A DNA stretch of 64,000 nt from Burkholderiaceae bacterium (GTDB lineage: Bacteria > Pseudomonadota > Gammaproteobacteria > Burkholderiales > Burkholderiaceae_F), in NCBI GenBank assembly GCA_022843955.1, contig JALHMQ010000015.1:54801-118800 (forward strand), given 5' to 3'. The notes beneath the pieces are model-generated. The model was not told the origin of the DNA. It ran no database searches and saw only the letters and a list, made by a program, of their open reading frames with translations. A program made the position numbers and the translations under genes. Shown here in pieces: positions 26,289-34,212 of this stretch (within the stretch, counting starts at the first letter, position 1; each line of letters begins with the position of its first letter).

Positions 26289-26516
26289 CGTCCCGGTTGT
26301 GCGCAGCGCAGACCGGGACCCAAGGCAAGCATCGGCGGCGTTCAGAGGCAGATTGGGCCCCGGCCTTCGCCGGGGCGACGAGGGAGTCGAACGCAAGGCA
26401 CTTGCTTCCGTCGTTCCCGCGCAGGCGGGAACCCAGCGACTTTCCGGTCAAGCACACGACTGCGCCATGAAGACAACCGCGAAAGACACTGGGTCCCCGC
26501 CTGCGCGGGGACGACG
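26289..26516. repeat. Cluster of four REP-like palindromes
   Basis: Four GC-rich hairpins lie in the 391-base space between the peptidase and lysE genes: 26289-26320 (GTCCCGGT/ACCGGGAC arms), 26353-26382 (GGCCCCGGC/GCCGGGGCG), 26410-26438 (TTCCCGC/GCGGGAA) and 26489-26516 (GTCCCCGC/GCGGGGAC). All share a TGGG(T/C)CC...GGACGAC-like frame and occur in both orientations. Related units lie at 41.6, 43.2-43.5 and 56.8-57.1 kb. Confidence 0.85.
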
Positions 26517-26660
26517 TAGGTCCGAGGAAGACGAGGCTCCAAGATGAGCGACACCGTGCCGAGACAGCGAACCTTTTGACCACGCCGCCAGGGACAACAC
26601 CGCATCGGCGTCCATGACGACCGAACCCTGATCATCAACGAACCCGCAACCACACTGTCC

Positions 26661-27293
26661 ATGGACTTCACCCTCTGGCTTGCCTTCTTCGCCGCCGCCT
26701 GGGCGATCAGCCTGTCGCCTGGCGCCGGCGCGGTGGCGGCGATGAGCGCGGGCCTGAATCACGGGTTTCGCCGCGGCTACTTCACGACACTGGGCCTCGT
26801 GCTGGGGATCGTCACGCAACTCGTGGTGGTGGCGCTCGGCGTGGGTGCATTGATCGCTGCCAGCGCCACCGCGTTCACGGTGATCAAGTGGCTGGGCGCC
26901 GCCTACCTCGTCTATCTCGGCATCCAGCAATGGCGCGCGCCGGCGGCCCCGGTCGCGAAGTCCGATGACGCAGTCACGCTGCGCGTGCGGCGGCGCGACC
27001 TCGTGCTGCGTGGCTGGATCGTCAACGCGCTCAACCCGAAGGGCACCGTGTTCCTGCTCGCCGTGGTGCCGCAGTTCCTCGACCTGACGCGCGATCTCGA
27101 TGTCCAGTACGCGGTGATCGGCGCCACGCTGGTGTTCACCGATCTGGTGGTGATGGCGGGCTACACGCTGCTGGCTTCGCGCGTGCTCGCCGCCCTGCGC
27201 GCTCCCGCGCACGTGCGCACGCTCAACCGCCTGTTCGGCGGCCTGTTTGTCGCCGCCGGCGTGGCGCTGGCGAGCATCAAGCGCGGTGCATAA
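26661..27293 (+). CDS. LysE/RhtB family amino-acid exporter
   Basis: This is a 210-residue inner-membrane protein with about six hydrophobic segments. The N-terminal WAISLSPGAGAVAAMSAGLNHGFRRGYFTTLG is the LysE hallmark, with LGAAYLVYLGIQQWRA and WIVNALNPKGTVFLLAVVPQFLD later. It exports amino acids or their derivatives. It is followed at 15 bases by the DUF2238 gene. Confidence 0.92.
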   Translation: MDFTLWLAFFAAAWAISLSPGAGAVAAMSAGLNHGFRRGYFTTLGLVLGIVTQLVVVALGVGALIAASATAFTVIKWLGAAYLVYLGIQQWRAPAAPVAKSDDAVTLRVRRRDLVLRGWIVNALNPKGTVFLLAVVPQFLDLTRDLDVQYAVIGATLVFTDLVVMAGYTLLASRVLAALRAPAHVRTLNRLFGGLFVAAGVALASIKRGA

Positions 27294-27308
27294 GGCTGCG
27301 GCGACGCC

Positions 27309-27932
27309 ATGCACACTCAACGACAGAACAGCGGCCTGATCGCCGGCCTCGTCGCACTGTGCGCCGCACTGGTCGCCTCCGGCTGGCAGCCGTACGACCG
27401 CCTGACCTGGCTGATGGAAGTCGCGCCGGTGCTGATCGTGGTGCCGCTGCTCATCGCCACGCGGCGCGCCTACCCGCTGACCTCGCTGCTGTATGCGCTC
27501 ATCTTCGTGCACGCGCTGATCCTGATCCTGGGCGGCGCCTACACCTACGCGCGGGTGCCGCTCGGCTTCTGGCTGCAGGATCTGCTCGAGCTTGGTCGCA
27601 ACCCGTACGACAAGATCGGCCATTTTGCGCAGGGCTTCGTGCCCGCGATCGCCGCGCGCGAGATCCTGCTGCGCGGCGCCTTCGTGCGCGGCCGCGCGAT
27701 GCTGGCGTTCCTCGTCATCTGCGTGGTGCTGGCGATCAGCGCCAGCTACGAGCTGATCGAGTGGGCCGCCGCGCTCGCGCTCGGCCAGGGCGCCGACGAG
27801 TTTCTTGGAACTCAAGGCGATCCGTGGGACACGCAGTCCGACATGTTCCTGGCACTGATCGGCGGCATCAGCGCATTGCTGCTGCTGCCGTGGCTGCATG
27901 ATCGGCAGCTGGCACGGCTACGCCGGCTCTGA
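27309..27932 (+). CDS. DUF2238 inner-membrane protein (YjdF-like)
   Basis: This 207-residue protein has five or six predicted membrane segments (LIAGLVALCAALVASGW, VAPVLIVVPLLIA, LLYALIFVHALILILGG, MLAFLVICVVLAISASYELIEW, MFLALIGGISALLLLPWL). Conserved-looking signature residues are NPYDKIGHFAQGFVPA and EFLGTQGDPWDTQSDM, typical of DUF2238/YjdF. Function is unknown. It sits 15 bases after lysE, so the two may be cotranscribed, and it is convergent with the ABC efflux operon. Confidence 0.85.
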   Translation: MHTQRQNSGLIAGLVALCAALVASGWQPYDRLTWLMEVAPVLIVVPLLIATRRAYPLTSLLYALIFVHALILILGGAYTYARVPLGFWLQDLLELGRNPYDKIGHFAQGFVPAIAAREILLRGAFVRGRAMLAFLVICVVLAISASYELIEWAAALALGQGADEFLGTQGDPWDTQSDMFLALIGGISALLLLPWLHDRQLARLRRL

Positions 27933-28060
27933 GGCGGCGCCACCCCCGGCGTCGACGGCGTGAGCGGTGCTCGCCGCAACGTGCTGGCGGTCGATCGATT
28001 GGAAATCGACGGGGCATCGATCGGAATCCGATTGGCTACCGTGATCGCCCGGCGGCGCAC

Positions 28061-29206
28061 TCAGTCCAGCGTCTGCTGGTAGCGCCGCAGCGCCACGCCG
28101 CCGACCACGAGCACGAAGAGCGCGATCGGCCAGGTGTTGGCGGCGATGTCCGCGGCCCCTGCGCCCTTGAGCATCACCGCGCGCACGATGCGCAGGAAGT
28201 GCGTCAGCGGCAGCACTTCGCCGATCGTCTGCGCCCAGACCGGCATGCCGCGGAACGGGAACATGAAGCCCGATAGCAGCATGTTCGGCAGGAAGTAGAA
28301 CATCGTCATCTGCATCGACTGCATCTGCGAGCGGGCCAGCGTCGAGAACAGGAAGCCCACCGTGAGGGTGGCGACCATGAACAGCATCATCGCGACCGCC
28401 AGCAGCAGCGCGCTGCCGGCCATCGGCACCGCGAACAGCGTGCGCGCGGCCAGATACACGATCACCACCTGCACCCAGCCGATCAACAGGTACGGCACGA
28501 TCTTGCCGACCATCACCTCCAGCGGCCGCACCGGCGTGGCGAGCAGGTTCTCAAGCGTGCCGCGCTCGCGTTCGCGCGTCATCGCCATCGCCGTCATCAT
28601 CACCAGCGTCATCGTCAGGATCACGCCCATCAGGCCGGGCACCACGTTGTAGCTGGTCAGCCCTTCCGGGTTGTAGCGCCGGTGTACCCGCACCTCGAAC
28701 GGTGGGCGCGATTGCGCCAGCGTGGCCAGCGGTCCACGCAGGTCATGGGTGAGCGCAAAGTCGGGCAGTTGCGCCAGCGCCGCCAGGCCCGCGCCCGAGG
28801 CCGACGGATCGGTGGCGTCGGCGTACACCGCCAGCGCCGGTTGCTCGCCGCGCAGCAGGCGACTGGAAAAGCCGGCCGGGATCACGATCACGAACTGCAC
28901 TTCGCCGCGCGCGAGCATGAGCTCGGCCTCGCTCTCGGTCGGCTGCGCCACGACACGAAAGTAGGCTGTGTTCTCCACCGCGCGCACGATGCTGCGCACC
29001 AGCGGCCCGCTGTCGGCCGCCACCACCGCGGTGGGCAGGTGCTTCGGATCGGTGTTGATGGCAAAGCCGAACAGCACCAGCTGCATCAGCGGCACACCGA
29101 TCATCATCGCGAAGGTCAGGCGGTCGCGTTTGAGCTGCACGAACTCCTTGGCCATCACGGCCCACACCCGCAACAACGACAGCCGCCGGATCACGACCTC
29201 AGGCAT
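28061..29206 (-). CDS. ABC-2 type transporter permease (YhhJ/YbhR-like)
   Basis: This 381-residue membrane subunit has an N-terminal helix (FAMMIGVPLMQLVLFGFAI), a large periplasmic domain (about residues 45-180), then five helices with NVVPGLMGVILTMTLVMMTAMAMTRERERGTLENLLATP, the ABC-2 coupling region. The start at 29206 overlaps the ATPase gene by eight bases. With the ATPase and HlyD-like lipoprotein it forms a drug or toxic-compound efflux complex across the inner membrane. Only one permease is encoded, so it probably works as a homodimer. Confidence 0.92.
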   Translation of the reverse strand: MPEVVIRRLSLLRVWAVMAKEFVQLKRDRLTFAMMIGVPLMQLVLFGFAINTDPKHLPTAVVAADSGPLVRSIVRAVENTAYFRVVAQPTESEAELMLARGEVQFVIVIPAGFSSRLLRGEQPALAVYADATDPSASGAGLAALAQLPDFALTHDLRGPLATLAQSRPPFEVRVHRRYNPEGLTSYNVVPGLMGVILTMTLVMMTAMAMTRERERGTLENLLATPVRPLEVMVGKIVPYLLIGWVQVVIVYLAARTLFAVPMAGSALLLAVAMMLFMVATLTVGFLFSTLARSQMQSMQMTMFYFLPNMLLSGFMFPFRGMPVWAQTIGEVLPLTHFLRIVRAVMLKGAGAADIAANTWPIALFVLVVGGVALRRYQQTLD

Positions 29207-30173
29207 CGATGCGCTCCGCGGCGCGCCCACGGTCGCCAGACGTGCCGCTGTCGTTCATCAGCGAGATGAACAGGTCCTCCAGCCCCGGCGCGATCGACGT
29301 CACCTCCCAGCGATGCCCCGGCGCGCGCTGCGCCAGCCACTGCGGAAAGTCGTCGCGAGTGGCGCTGGTCACATGCACCGCGGTGCCGAACGCCGCCGCC
29401 ATCCAGTCACCCGCGCTGTCAGTGAGCGCGACCAGGCGTGCCAGGTCGGCGCCGCTGGCGCGCCAGGTGTGCAGTTGCGCGGCGTGAATCACTTCGTCCG
29501 CGGTGCCCGACACCAGCAGCCGGCCGAACGAGATGTAGGCGATCTGGTGGCAGCGCTCGGCCTCGTCCATGTAGTGGGTGCTGACCAGCACCGTCATGCC
29601 GTCGGCGGCGAGCGCGTGGATCTGCTGCCAGAAGTCGCGGCGCGCCTTGGGGTCGACACCGGCCGTGGGCTCGTCCAGCAGCAGCAATTGCGGCTCGTGC
29701 AGCAGGCAGGCGGCGAGTGCCAGCCGCTGCTTCCAGCCACCCGAGAGCGTGCCGGCCAGTTGCCGGCGGCGCTCGACCAGCCCGAGCCGCTCCAGCGCAC
29801 GCGCCGCTGCCACGCGCGGCTGCTTCACTTCATAGATGCGCGCGATGAAGGCGAGGTTCTCCTCGATCGTCAGGTCTTCGTACAGGCCGAAGCGCTGCGT
29901 CATGTAGCCGACGCGGCGCTTGATCGCCGCCGCTTCGCGCCGGATGTCGAAGCCCAGGCAGGTGCCTTCGCCACCGTCGGGCGTGAGCAGCCCGCACAGC
30001 ATGCGGATGGTGGTGGTCTTGCCGCTGCCGTTGGGACCGAGGAAGCCGCAGATGCGACCGCGCGGCACGCGAATCGCCACGCGATCGACCACGGTACGGT
30101 CGCCGAAGCGCTTGGTCAGATCGCGCACGTCGATCGCCAGATCAGGCAGCGCGGCAGCACCGGGCGTGCTCAT
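29199..30173 (-). CDS. ABC transporter ATP-binding protein
   Basis: This 324-residue ATPase contains Walker A (FLGPNGSGKTTTIR), Q-loop (RVGYMTQRFGLYEDLT), signature (LSGGWKQRLALA), Walker B (LLLLDEPTAGVDP) and H-loop (VLVSTHYMDEAERC). The sequence is of the drug-exporter type linked to ABC-2 permeases. ATG 30173 follows the HlyD-like gene by 34 bases and the permease overlaps its end by eight bases. Confidence 0.95.
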   Translation of the reverse strand: MSTPGAAALPDLAIDVRDLTKRFGDRTVVDRVAIRVPRGRICGFLGPNGSGKTTTIRMLCGLLTPDGGEGTCLGFDIRREAAAIKRRVGYMTQRFGLYEDLTIEENLAFIARIYEVKQPRVAAARALERLGLVERRRQLAGTLSGGWKQRLALAACLLHEPQLLLLDEPTAGVDPKARRDFWQQIHALAADGMTVLVSTHYMDEAERCHQIAYISFGRLLVSGTADEVIHAAQLHTWRASGADLARLVALTDSAGDWMAAAFGTAVHVTSATRDDFPQWLAQRAPGHRWEVTSIAPGLEDLFISLMNDSGTSGDRGRAAERIDA

Positions 30174-30207
30174 CGCTGACTCCTGTCGCCACGCGGATGG
30201 GCGACGT

Positions 30208-31164
30208 TCATCGCGGAGCCTCCAGCCGCACGTCGACCGGCTGGCCGGGCTTGAGCTGCTGCGCGGCATCGCCTTCCAGGCGCGCCTCGACCAGGAAGAC
30301 GAGCTTGCTGCGGCTGTCGTTGCTGTAGATCACCGGTGGCGTGAACTCGGCCTGCGGCGACACGAAGGTCACGCGTGCGGCCAGATCGGGCGGGCAGCCG
30401 TCGCAACTGACCGCCACGCGGCTGTCGACCGCGATGCGTGCCAGCAGCGCCTGCGGTGCGAACAGGCGCAGCTTGAGCGCACCGTCAGGCAGCAGCACCA
30501 CCACCGGCGCATTGGCCGGCACCCGTTCGCCACGCCGATACAAAACGTCGTACACGAGTGCGGCCACCGGCGCCGACTGGGCGCGCTGTTCTTCGCGCCA
30601 CGTGGCCAGCGCGATCTGCGCCCGCGCGGCGCGCAGGGCGGCCTCGGCGGCGGCGATCTCCTGCGGGCGCGCGGCCAGTTGCGCGACCTTCAGCTGCGCC
30701 TGCAACTCGCTCACGCGGGCGGCGTCGCGCGCCGCTGCGGCGCCCAGCTCGTCGAGCACGCCGGCCGAGATGAAGCCCTGCGTCACCAACTGCTCGTTGC
30801 GCGCGAGTGCGGCGGCCGACGCCGACTGCGCCGCCTGCGCCTGCGCCAGTTGCTGCGCCACGGCCGCCAGTTCCGGCGCGCGGCGGCCGCTCTTCAGGTT
30901 GAGCGCCTGCGCTTGCGCTTGTGCCGCCTGCGCCTCGCTTTGCAGGCGACTGAGGCTCTCGGCGTCGGCATCGAGATAGAACAGTGGCGCCTGCGCGTCC
31001 ACGCGTGCGCCGCGCTTCACCTCGATCTGCTGCAGCATGCCGGCTGCCGGTGCCGACACATAGACAAGGTCGGCCTCGACCCAACCGGTCATCGCGGCCG
31101 GGTCGGGCCGATCGCAGCCGGCCAGCGCAAAGGCGGCGAGCAGGCACAGAAGGTACGTTCTCAT
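30208..31164 (-). CDS. HlyD-family periplasmic adaptor lipoprotein
   Basis: This 318-residue membrane-fusion protein begins MRTYLLCLLAAFALAGCDRP, a lipoprotein signal with lipobox LAGC (Cys17). A lipoyl/barrel-sandwich half follows (GWVEADLVYVSAPAAGMLQQIEVKRG), then an Ala/Gln-rich coiled-coil hairpin (about residues 70-195) and a beta-barrel part (GALKLRLFAPQALLARIAV). It should link the ABC exporter to the outer membrane. It starts three bases after the tetR stop, so the unit is tetR-hlyD-ATPase-permease. Confidence 0.92.
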   Translation of the reverse strand: MRTYLLCLLAAFALAGCDRPDPAAMTGWVEADLVYVSAPAAGMLQQIEVKRGARVDAQAPLFYLDADAESLSRLQSEAQAAQAQAQALNLKSGRRAPELAAVAQQLAQAQAAQSASAAALARNEQLVTQGFISAGVLDELGAAAARDAARVSELQAQLKVAQLAARPQEIAAAEAALRAARAQIALATWREEQRAQSAPVAALVYDVLYRRGERVPANAPVVVLLPDGALKLRLFAPQALLARIAVDSRVAVSCDGCPPDLAARVTFVSPQAEFTPPVIYSNDSRSKLVFLVEARLEGDAAQQLKPGQPVDVRLEAPR

Positions 31165-31167
31165 CGG

Positions 31168-31911
31168 TCAGATCTCCTGTGACAAGCCGCGCAGCGCCCA
31201 GTCGACGCGGCGGTGAACCGCCCGGACGTCGCCGGCCAGCGGCAACATGCGGGCCGCCAGCGCGTCGGGCATCAGCCCGCTGCGCGCGGCGGCGCCGAGC
31301 ACCAGCACCGGGGCGCCGATCGCCCCCATCAGAAACATCAGCAGGTGCAGCGGCGACTCCTTCGCCGGCAACGCGCCGTCGCGCTGCGCCTCGGTGATCA
31401 CGCGCAGCACCAGTTGCGGATGGCGACCCGCCATCGACACCACGAAGCGGCGCGCCAGCGGCTCGCCAGCGGCCGCATCCAGCAGCAGGTGGCCAATGAA
31501 GCCGGCGTGTGCGAGCAGGAAATCAAGCAGCTGGATCAGCACCGCGCGCAGCCGCTCCAGCGGCGGTGCCGCCTCGTCGACGGTCAACTGCAGGCGCGAC
31601 ATCAGGGGCGCGTACCACTGCTCGATCACTTCGGCGGCAAAGGCGTCGCGCGTGCCGAAGTGATAGACGAAGCTGCCGAGGTTGACGCCGGCATCGGCGG
31701 CCACGCCGCGCACGGTGAGCGCGCGCAGGCCATGGCGCTCGACGCGCTCGATACCCGCCTGCAGCAGGCGGCGGCGCGTGTCGTCGCTGGGGGCGACGGC
31801 GGTTGGATGGCGCCGGCTTGCCGTCGCGGGCGTGGCACGGGGGCGCGCAGCACGAGGGCGCACTGCACGAGGAGCAGGCGAAGCCGCACGGCGGCGGGGG
31901 GCGGTCGGCAT
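31168..31911 (-). CDS. TetR family transcriptional regulator of the efflux operon
   Basis: This is a 247-residue repressor-like protein. The first 45 residues are an unusual Ala/Pro/Arg-rich extension. The helix-turn-helix follows: TRRRLLQAGIERVERHGLRALTVRGVAADAGVNLGSFVYHFGTRDAFAAEVI. The C-terminal ligand domain is helical. The gene is first in the ABC efflux operon, and a perfect 18-base inverted repeat lies seven bases before its ATG, so it probably represses its own operon until a ligand binds. Confidence 0.9.
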   Translation of the reverse strand: MPTAPRRRAASPAPRAVRPRAARPRATPATASRRHPTAVAPSDDTRRRLLQAGIERVERHGLRALTVRGVAADAGVNLGSFVYHFGTRDAFAAEVIEQWYAPLMSRLQLTVDEAAPPLERLRAVLIQLLDFLLAHAGFIGHLLLDAAAGEPLARRFVVSMAGRHPQLVLRVITEAQRDGALPAKESPLHLLMFLMGAIGAPVLVLGAAARSGLMPDALAARMLPLAGDVRAVHRRVDWALRGLSQEI

Positions 31912-31917
31912 GCGACA

Positions 31918-31935
31918 TTTATACGCTCGTATAAA
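31918..31935. promoter_or_regulatory. TetR operator, 18-base palindrome
   Basis: TTTATACGCTCGTATAAA is a perfect inverted repeat (arms TTTATACG / CGTATAAA, 2-base centre) located directly upstream of the tetR start. It is A/T-rich against a GC-rich background and overlaps a likely -10 region. The divergent ABM-domain gene starts 155 bases away on the other strand and could share it. Confidence 0.75.
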
Positions 31936-32089
31936 CATGTTTGCCAGTCAGGGCTGCTGGCCCGCGTTGCACCGGTACGCACTGGCCGCGCCCGCTCATC
32001 GGCGGCGCGTGCTGCTGACAGCACGGTGTCAGCAGCACCCGCGCATCGTCTGCCCCGTGCCCTGTCGGCACACCTCACGAAAGGACGCC

Positions 32090-32407
32090 ATGCCGCACGC
32101 CGATCCGCTGTCTCCTACCCCGCCTTGCATCGAACTGGCCGAGTTCCGCCTGCTGCCCGGTACCACCGACGAGGCACTCCACGGTGCGCTGCGCGACCTT
32201 GACCACCTGCTCTCCACCCTGCCCGGCTTCATCCGCCGCCGCACCTTGCGAGACGGCAACAGTTGCGCCGACCTCGTGGAGTGGCGCGACCGCACTTGTG
32301 CCGACGCGGCGGCCGCAGCCGTGTTGCAGTCGCCCGTGGCGGCGCGCTACTTCGCGCTGCTCGACCTCGACAGCGCACGGATGCGACACTTCGACGTCAT
32401 CGCATGA
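32090..32407 (+). CDS. Antibiotic biosynthesis monooxygenase-like (ABM) small protein
   Basis: This 105-residue protein has a ferredoxin-like alpha-beta pattern: CIELAEFRLLPGTTDEALHGALRDLDHLLSTLPGFIRRRTL followed by LVEWRDRTCADAAAAAVLQSPVAARYFALLDLDSARMRHF. This layout (strand, helix, PGF turn, EWR strand) is typical of ABM/dimeric alpha-beta barrel proteins. The catalytic role, if any, is unknown. AAGGA precedes the ATG. Its TGA overlaps the next gene as ATGA. Confidence 0.68.
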   Translation: MPHADPLSPTPPCIELAEFRLLPGTTDEALHGALRDLDHLLSTLPGFIRRRTLRDGNSCADLVEWRDRTCADAAAAAVLQSPVAARYFALLDLDSARMRHFDVIA

Positions 32408-33060
32408 CCCTCGCCGCCATGGCCCGCGCACGATCGATCAAGGATGCTTCCGGCGTGCCGCTGGCCGCGCTGCCGAACCTCGGGCCACGCTCGGCGCAAA
32501 TGCTGGCCGCCGCCGGCATCGGTTCATTGGCGGCACTGCAGCGCGCGGGAGCGATCGGCGCCTACATGCGGGTCAAGCGCGCCGGCGGCCCTGCGTCGTT
32601 GAACCTGCTCTATGCGCTAGTCGGCGCGCTCGACGGCACGCACTGGCAACAAGTGCGGCGGCAGCGCCGGCTGGAACTGCTGACCGCGCTCGAAGATCAG
32701 GCACGTGCCGCTGGTCAAAAGAGACCCGCCACGGCGAAGAGCGAGCTGCAAACCCTGCGCAACATCGGGCCGGCGATGGCGCGCGACTTCGCGCTGCTTG
32801 GCATCCGCAGCTGCGCACAACTGGCGCGTGCCGATGCCGACCGCCTTTACCTGAAACTGCAAAGACTCACCGGACGCCGCCACGATCCCTGCGTCTGGGA
32901 TACCTTTGCCGCTGCGATCCACCAGGCGCGCACGGGAGAGGCGCTGCCCTGGTGGCACTTCACGCGCGAACGCAAGCAACGCGAGGGCAGCGGCGGTTTC
33001 GTGCCGCGCTTCGACGCGCCGAGTCGCGCTGCGCCGCCACGCCGCCCGGCCTCCCGATGA
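32404..33060 (+). CDS. TfoX C-terminal domain fused to Cdd1 (pathogenicity-locus) helix-hairpin-helix domain
   Basis: This 218-residue protein has two related helix-hairpin-helix parts. Residues about 20-95 match the TfoX/Sxy C-terminal domain (LAALPNLGPRSAQMLAAAGIGSLAALQRAGAIGAYMRVK). Residues about 112-200 match Cdd1/pathogenicity-locus proteins (ELQTLRNIGPAMARDFALLGIRS, HDPCVWDTFAAAIHQ, WWHFTRERK). Both families usually occur as separate small proteins. DNA binding through the LxNLGP/LRNIGP hairpins is plausible. A link to competence cannot be claimed from TfoX homology alone. It is coupled to the ABM gene by a four-base overlap and followed by a WYL regulator. Confidence 0.78.
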   Translation: MTLAAMARARSIKDASGVPLAALPNLGPRSAQMLAAAGIGSLAALQRAGAIGAYMRVKRAGGPASLNLLYALVGALDGTHWQQVRRQRRLELLTALEDQARAAGQKRPATAKSELQTLRNIGPAMARDFALLGIRSCAQLARADADRLYLKLQRLTGRRHDPCVWDTFAAAIHQARTGEALPWWHFTRERKQREGSGGFVPRFDAPSRAAPPRRPASR

Positions 33061-33084
33061 CCTTGCATCCGGTCCAGCCTTGAC

Positions 33085-33765
33085 GTGCGGCGCGCCGATC
33101 GACTGTTCGAGATCGTCCAGCACCTGCGCGGGCGACGCCTCACCACCGCCCGGCAGCTGGCGCAGTGGCTGGAGGTGTCCGAGCGCACGATCTATCGCGA
33201 TGTGGCCGACCTGCTTGCCAGCGGCGTGCCGATCGACGGCGAGGCTGGCGTCGGCTACCGCATCCGCCCGGGCTTCGACCTGCCGCCGCTGATGTTCAGC
33301 TTCAACGAAATCGATGCGCTGGTGATCGGCGCGCGCTTCGTCGAATCTTGGGGCGGACCGGGCCTGGCGCAGGGCGCACGCTCGGCGCTGGCCAAGATCG
33401 CTGCCGCGCTGCCGGGCGACAAGCGCGCCGCGCTCGAATCAGCGCGGCTGTTCGCGCCCGGCGCGTTCATCGATCCGCTGCCCGGCGAGCGGCTGGAGGC
33501 GGCACGGCGCGCGATGAGCGAGCGGCGCGTGGCGCAGCTTTGCTACCGCGACGCCGATGGGCGCGACAGCACGCGCCGCGTGCGGCCGCTGGGACTTTTC
33601 TTCTGGGGCGAGGCGTGGTCGCTCGCCGCGTGGTGCGAGCTGCGCCAGGACTTTCGCAACTTCCGTCTCGACCGCATCGGCCAGATCGAGCTGCTCGACG
33701 AGCGCTTTGCCGACGAGACCGGCCGGCGGCTGCAGGACTACCTGCGCAAGGTGCAGGCGGAGTGA
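33085..33765 (+). CDS. YafY-type transcriptional regulator with HTH and WYL domains
   Basis: This 226-residue protein (GTG start) opens with an HTH_11 domain, RADRLFEIVQHLRGRRLTTARQLAQWLEVSERTIYRDVADLLASGVPIDGEAGVGYRI. The second half has the WYL ligand-sensing core (RRVAQLCYRDADGRDSTRRVRPLGLFFWGEAWSLAAWCELRQDFRNFRLDRI). WYL proteins sense nucleic acid or small ligands. It starts 24 bases after the TfoX-Cdd1 gene and is convergent with the ComFB-like gene 19 bases on. Confidence 0.9.
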   Translation: MRRADRLFEIVQHLRGRRLTTARQLAQWLEVSERTIYRDVADLLASGVPIDGEAGVGYRIRPGFDLPPLMFSFNEIDALVIGARFVESWGGPGLAQGARSALAKIAAALPGDKRAALESARLFAPGAFIDPLPGERLEAARRAMSERRVAQLCYRDADGRDSTRRVRPLGLFFWGEAWSLAAWCELRQDFRNFRLDRIGQIELLDERFADETGRRLQDYLRKVQAE

Positions 33766-33784
33766 ACCGCCGCGACCTACAGGC

Positions 33785-34078
33785 TCAGGCGGGGGTGACG
33801 GCGCGCGCCAGGCCGCTCGTCACGTAGGCGAACGACTGTGCCACGGCGTCGGCGATGCGGCGATTCTGGTCGTCGCGCTCCTCGGCGGTCAGGTAGAACG
33901 AGTAGTCGACATCGTGGCGGATGTAGCGCGCCGGCAGCCGATTGAGCGCCACGCAGGCGATGTCGGCCAAGAGGCGCGGATCGATCGACTTGCTGCGCAA
34001 ACTGGCCATGCGCAGCACCTCGTCGAACACCAGGCGCTCGTAGTAGTTGTGGATCGAATCGAAACCGGTTCCGCTCAT
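33785..34078 (-). CDS. ComFB-like late competence protein family
   Basis: This 97-residue protein contains IHNYYERLVFDEVLRM and DIACVALNRLPARYIRHDVDYSFYLTAEER, the conserved ComFB features (paired YE..V motif and ALN.LPPRY). ComFB was named in Bacillus competence and in other bacteria has been linked to cyclic-di-nucleotide binding; neither role is shown here. The downstream DUF3422 gene is separate (134 bases upstream on this strand). Confidence 0.8.
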   Translation of the reverse strand: MSGTGFDSIHNYYERLVFDEVLRMASLRSKSIDPRLLADIACVALNRLPARYIRHDVDYSFYLTAEERDDQNRRIADAVAQSFAYVTSGLARAVTPA

Positions 34079-34212
34079 GGACGCATCCTTGCCGTTGGCG
34101 GCACCGGCCGCCAGACTGGGTCAACTGTCATCATGAGCGCGCCGACACCCGACGAAACGGCCGAAATGCCGGGGAAGTCGCGCGGATATGCAGCGGTCAT
34201 CTCCGCCCCCGC

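Noticed and set aside
24128..26332. 734-codon minus-strand frame opposite the M14 peptidase
   Set aside because: Its residues are mainly Ala, Arg, Val and His as expected for an antisense shadow, and the plus strand has clear metalloprotease motifs.
26289..26516. CRISPR array
   Set aside because: The repeated units are single palindromes of varied stem and orientation, with irregular spacing and no constant-length spacers or cas genes.
27995..28032. Two small dyads between the convergent DUF2238 and ABC permease genes as a terminator
   Set aside because: Stems of 5-6 bases (TCGATT/AATCGA and ATCGG/CCGAT) without a T-run are too weak to call.
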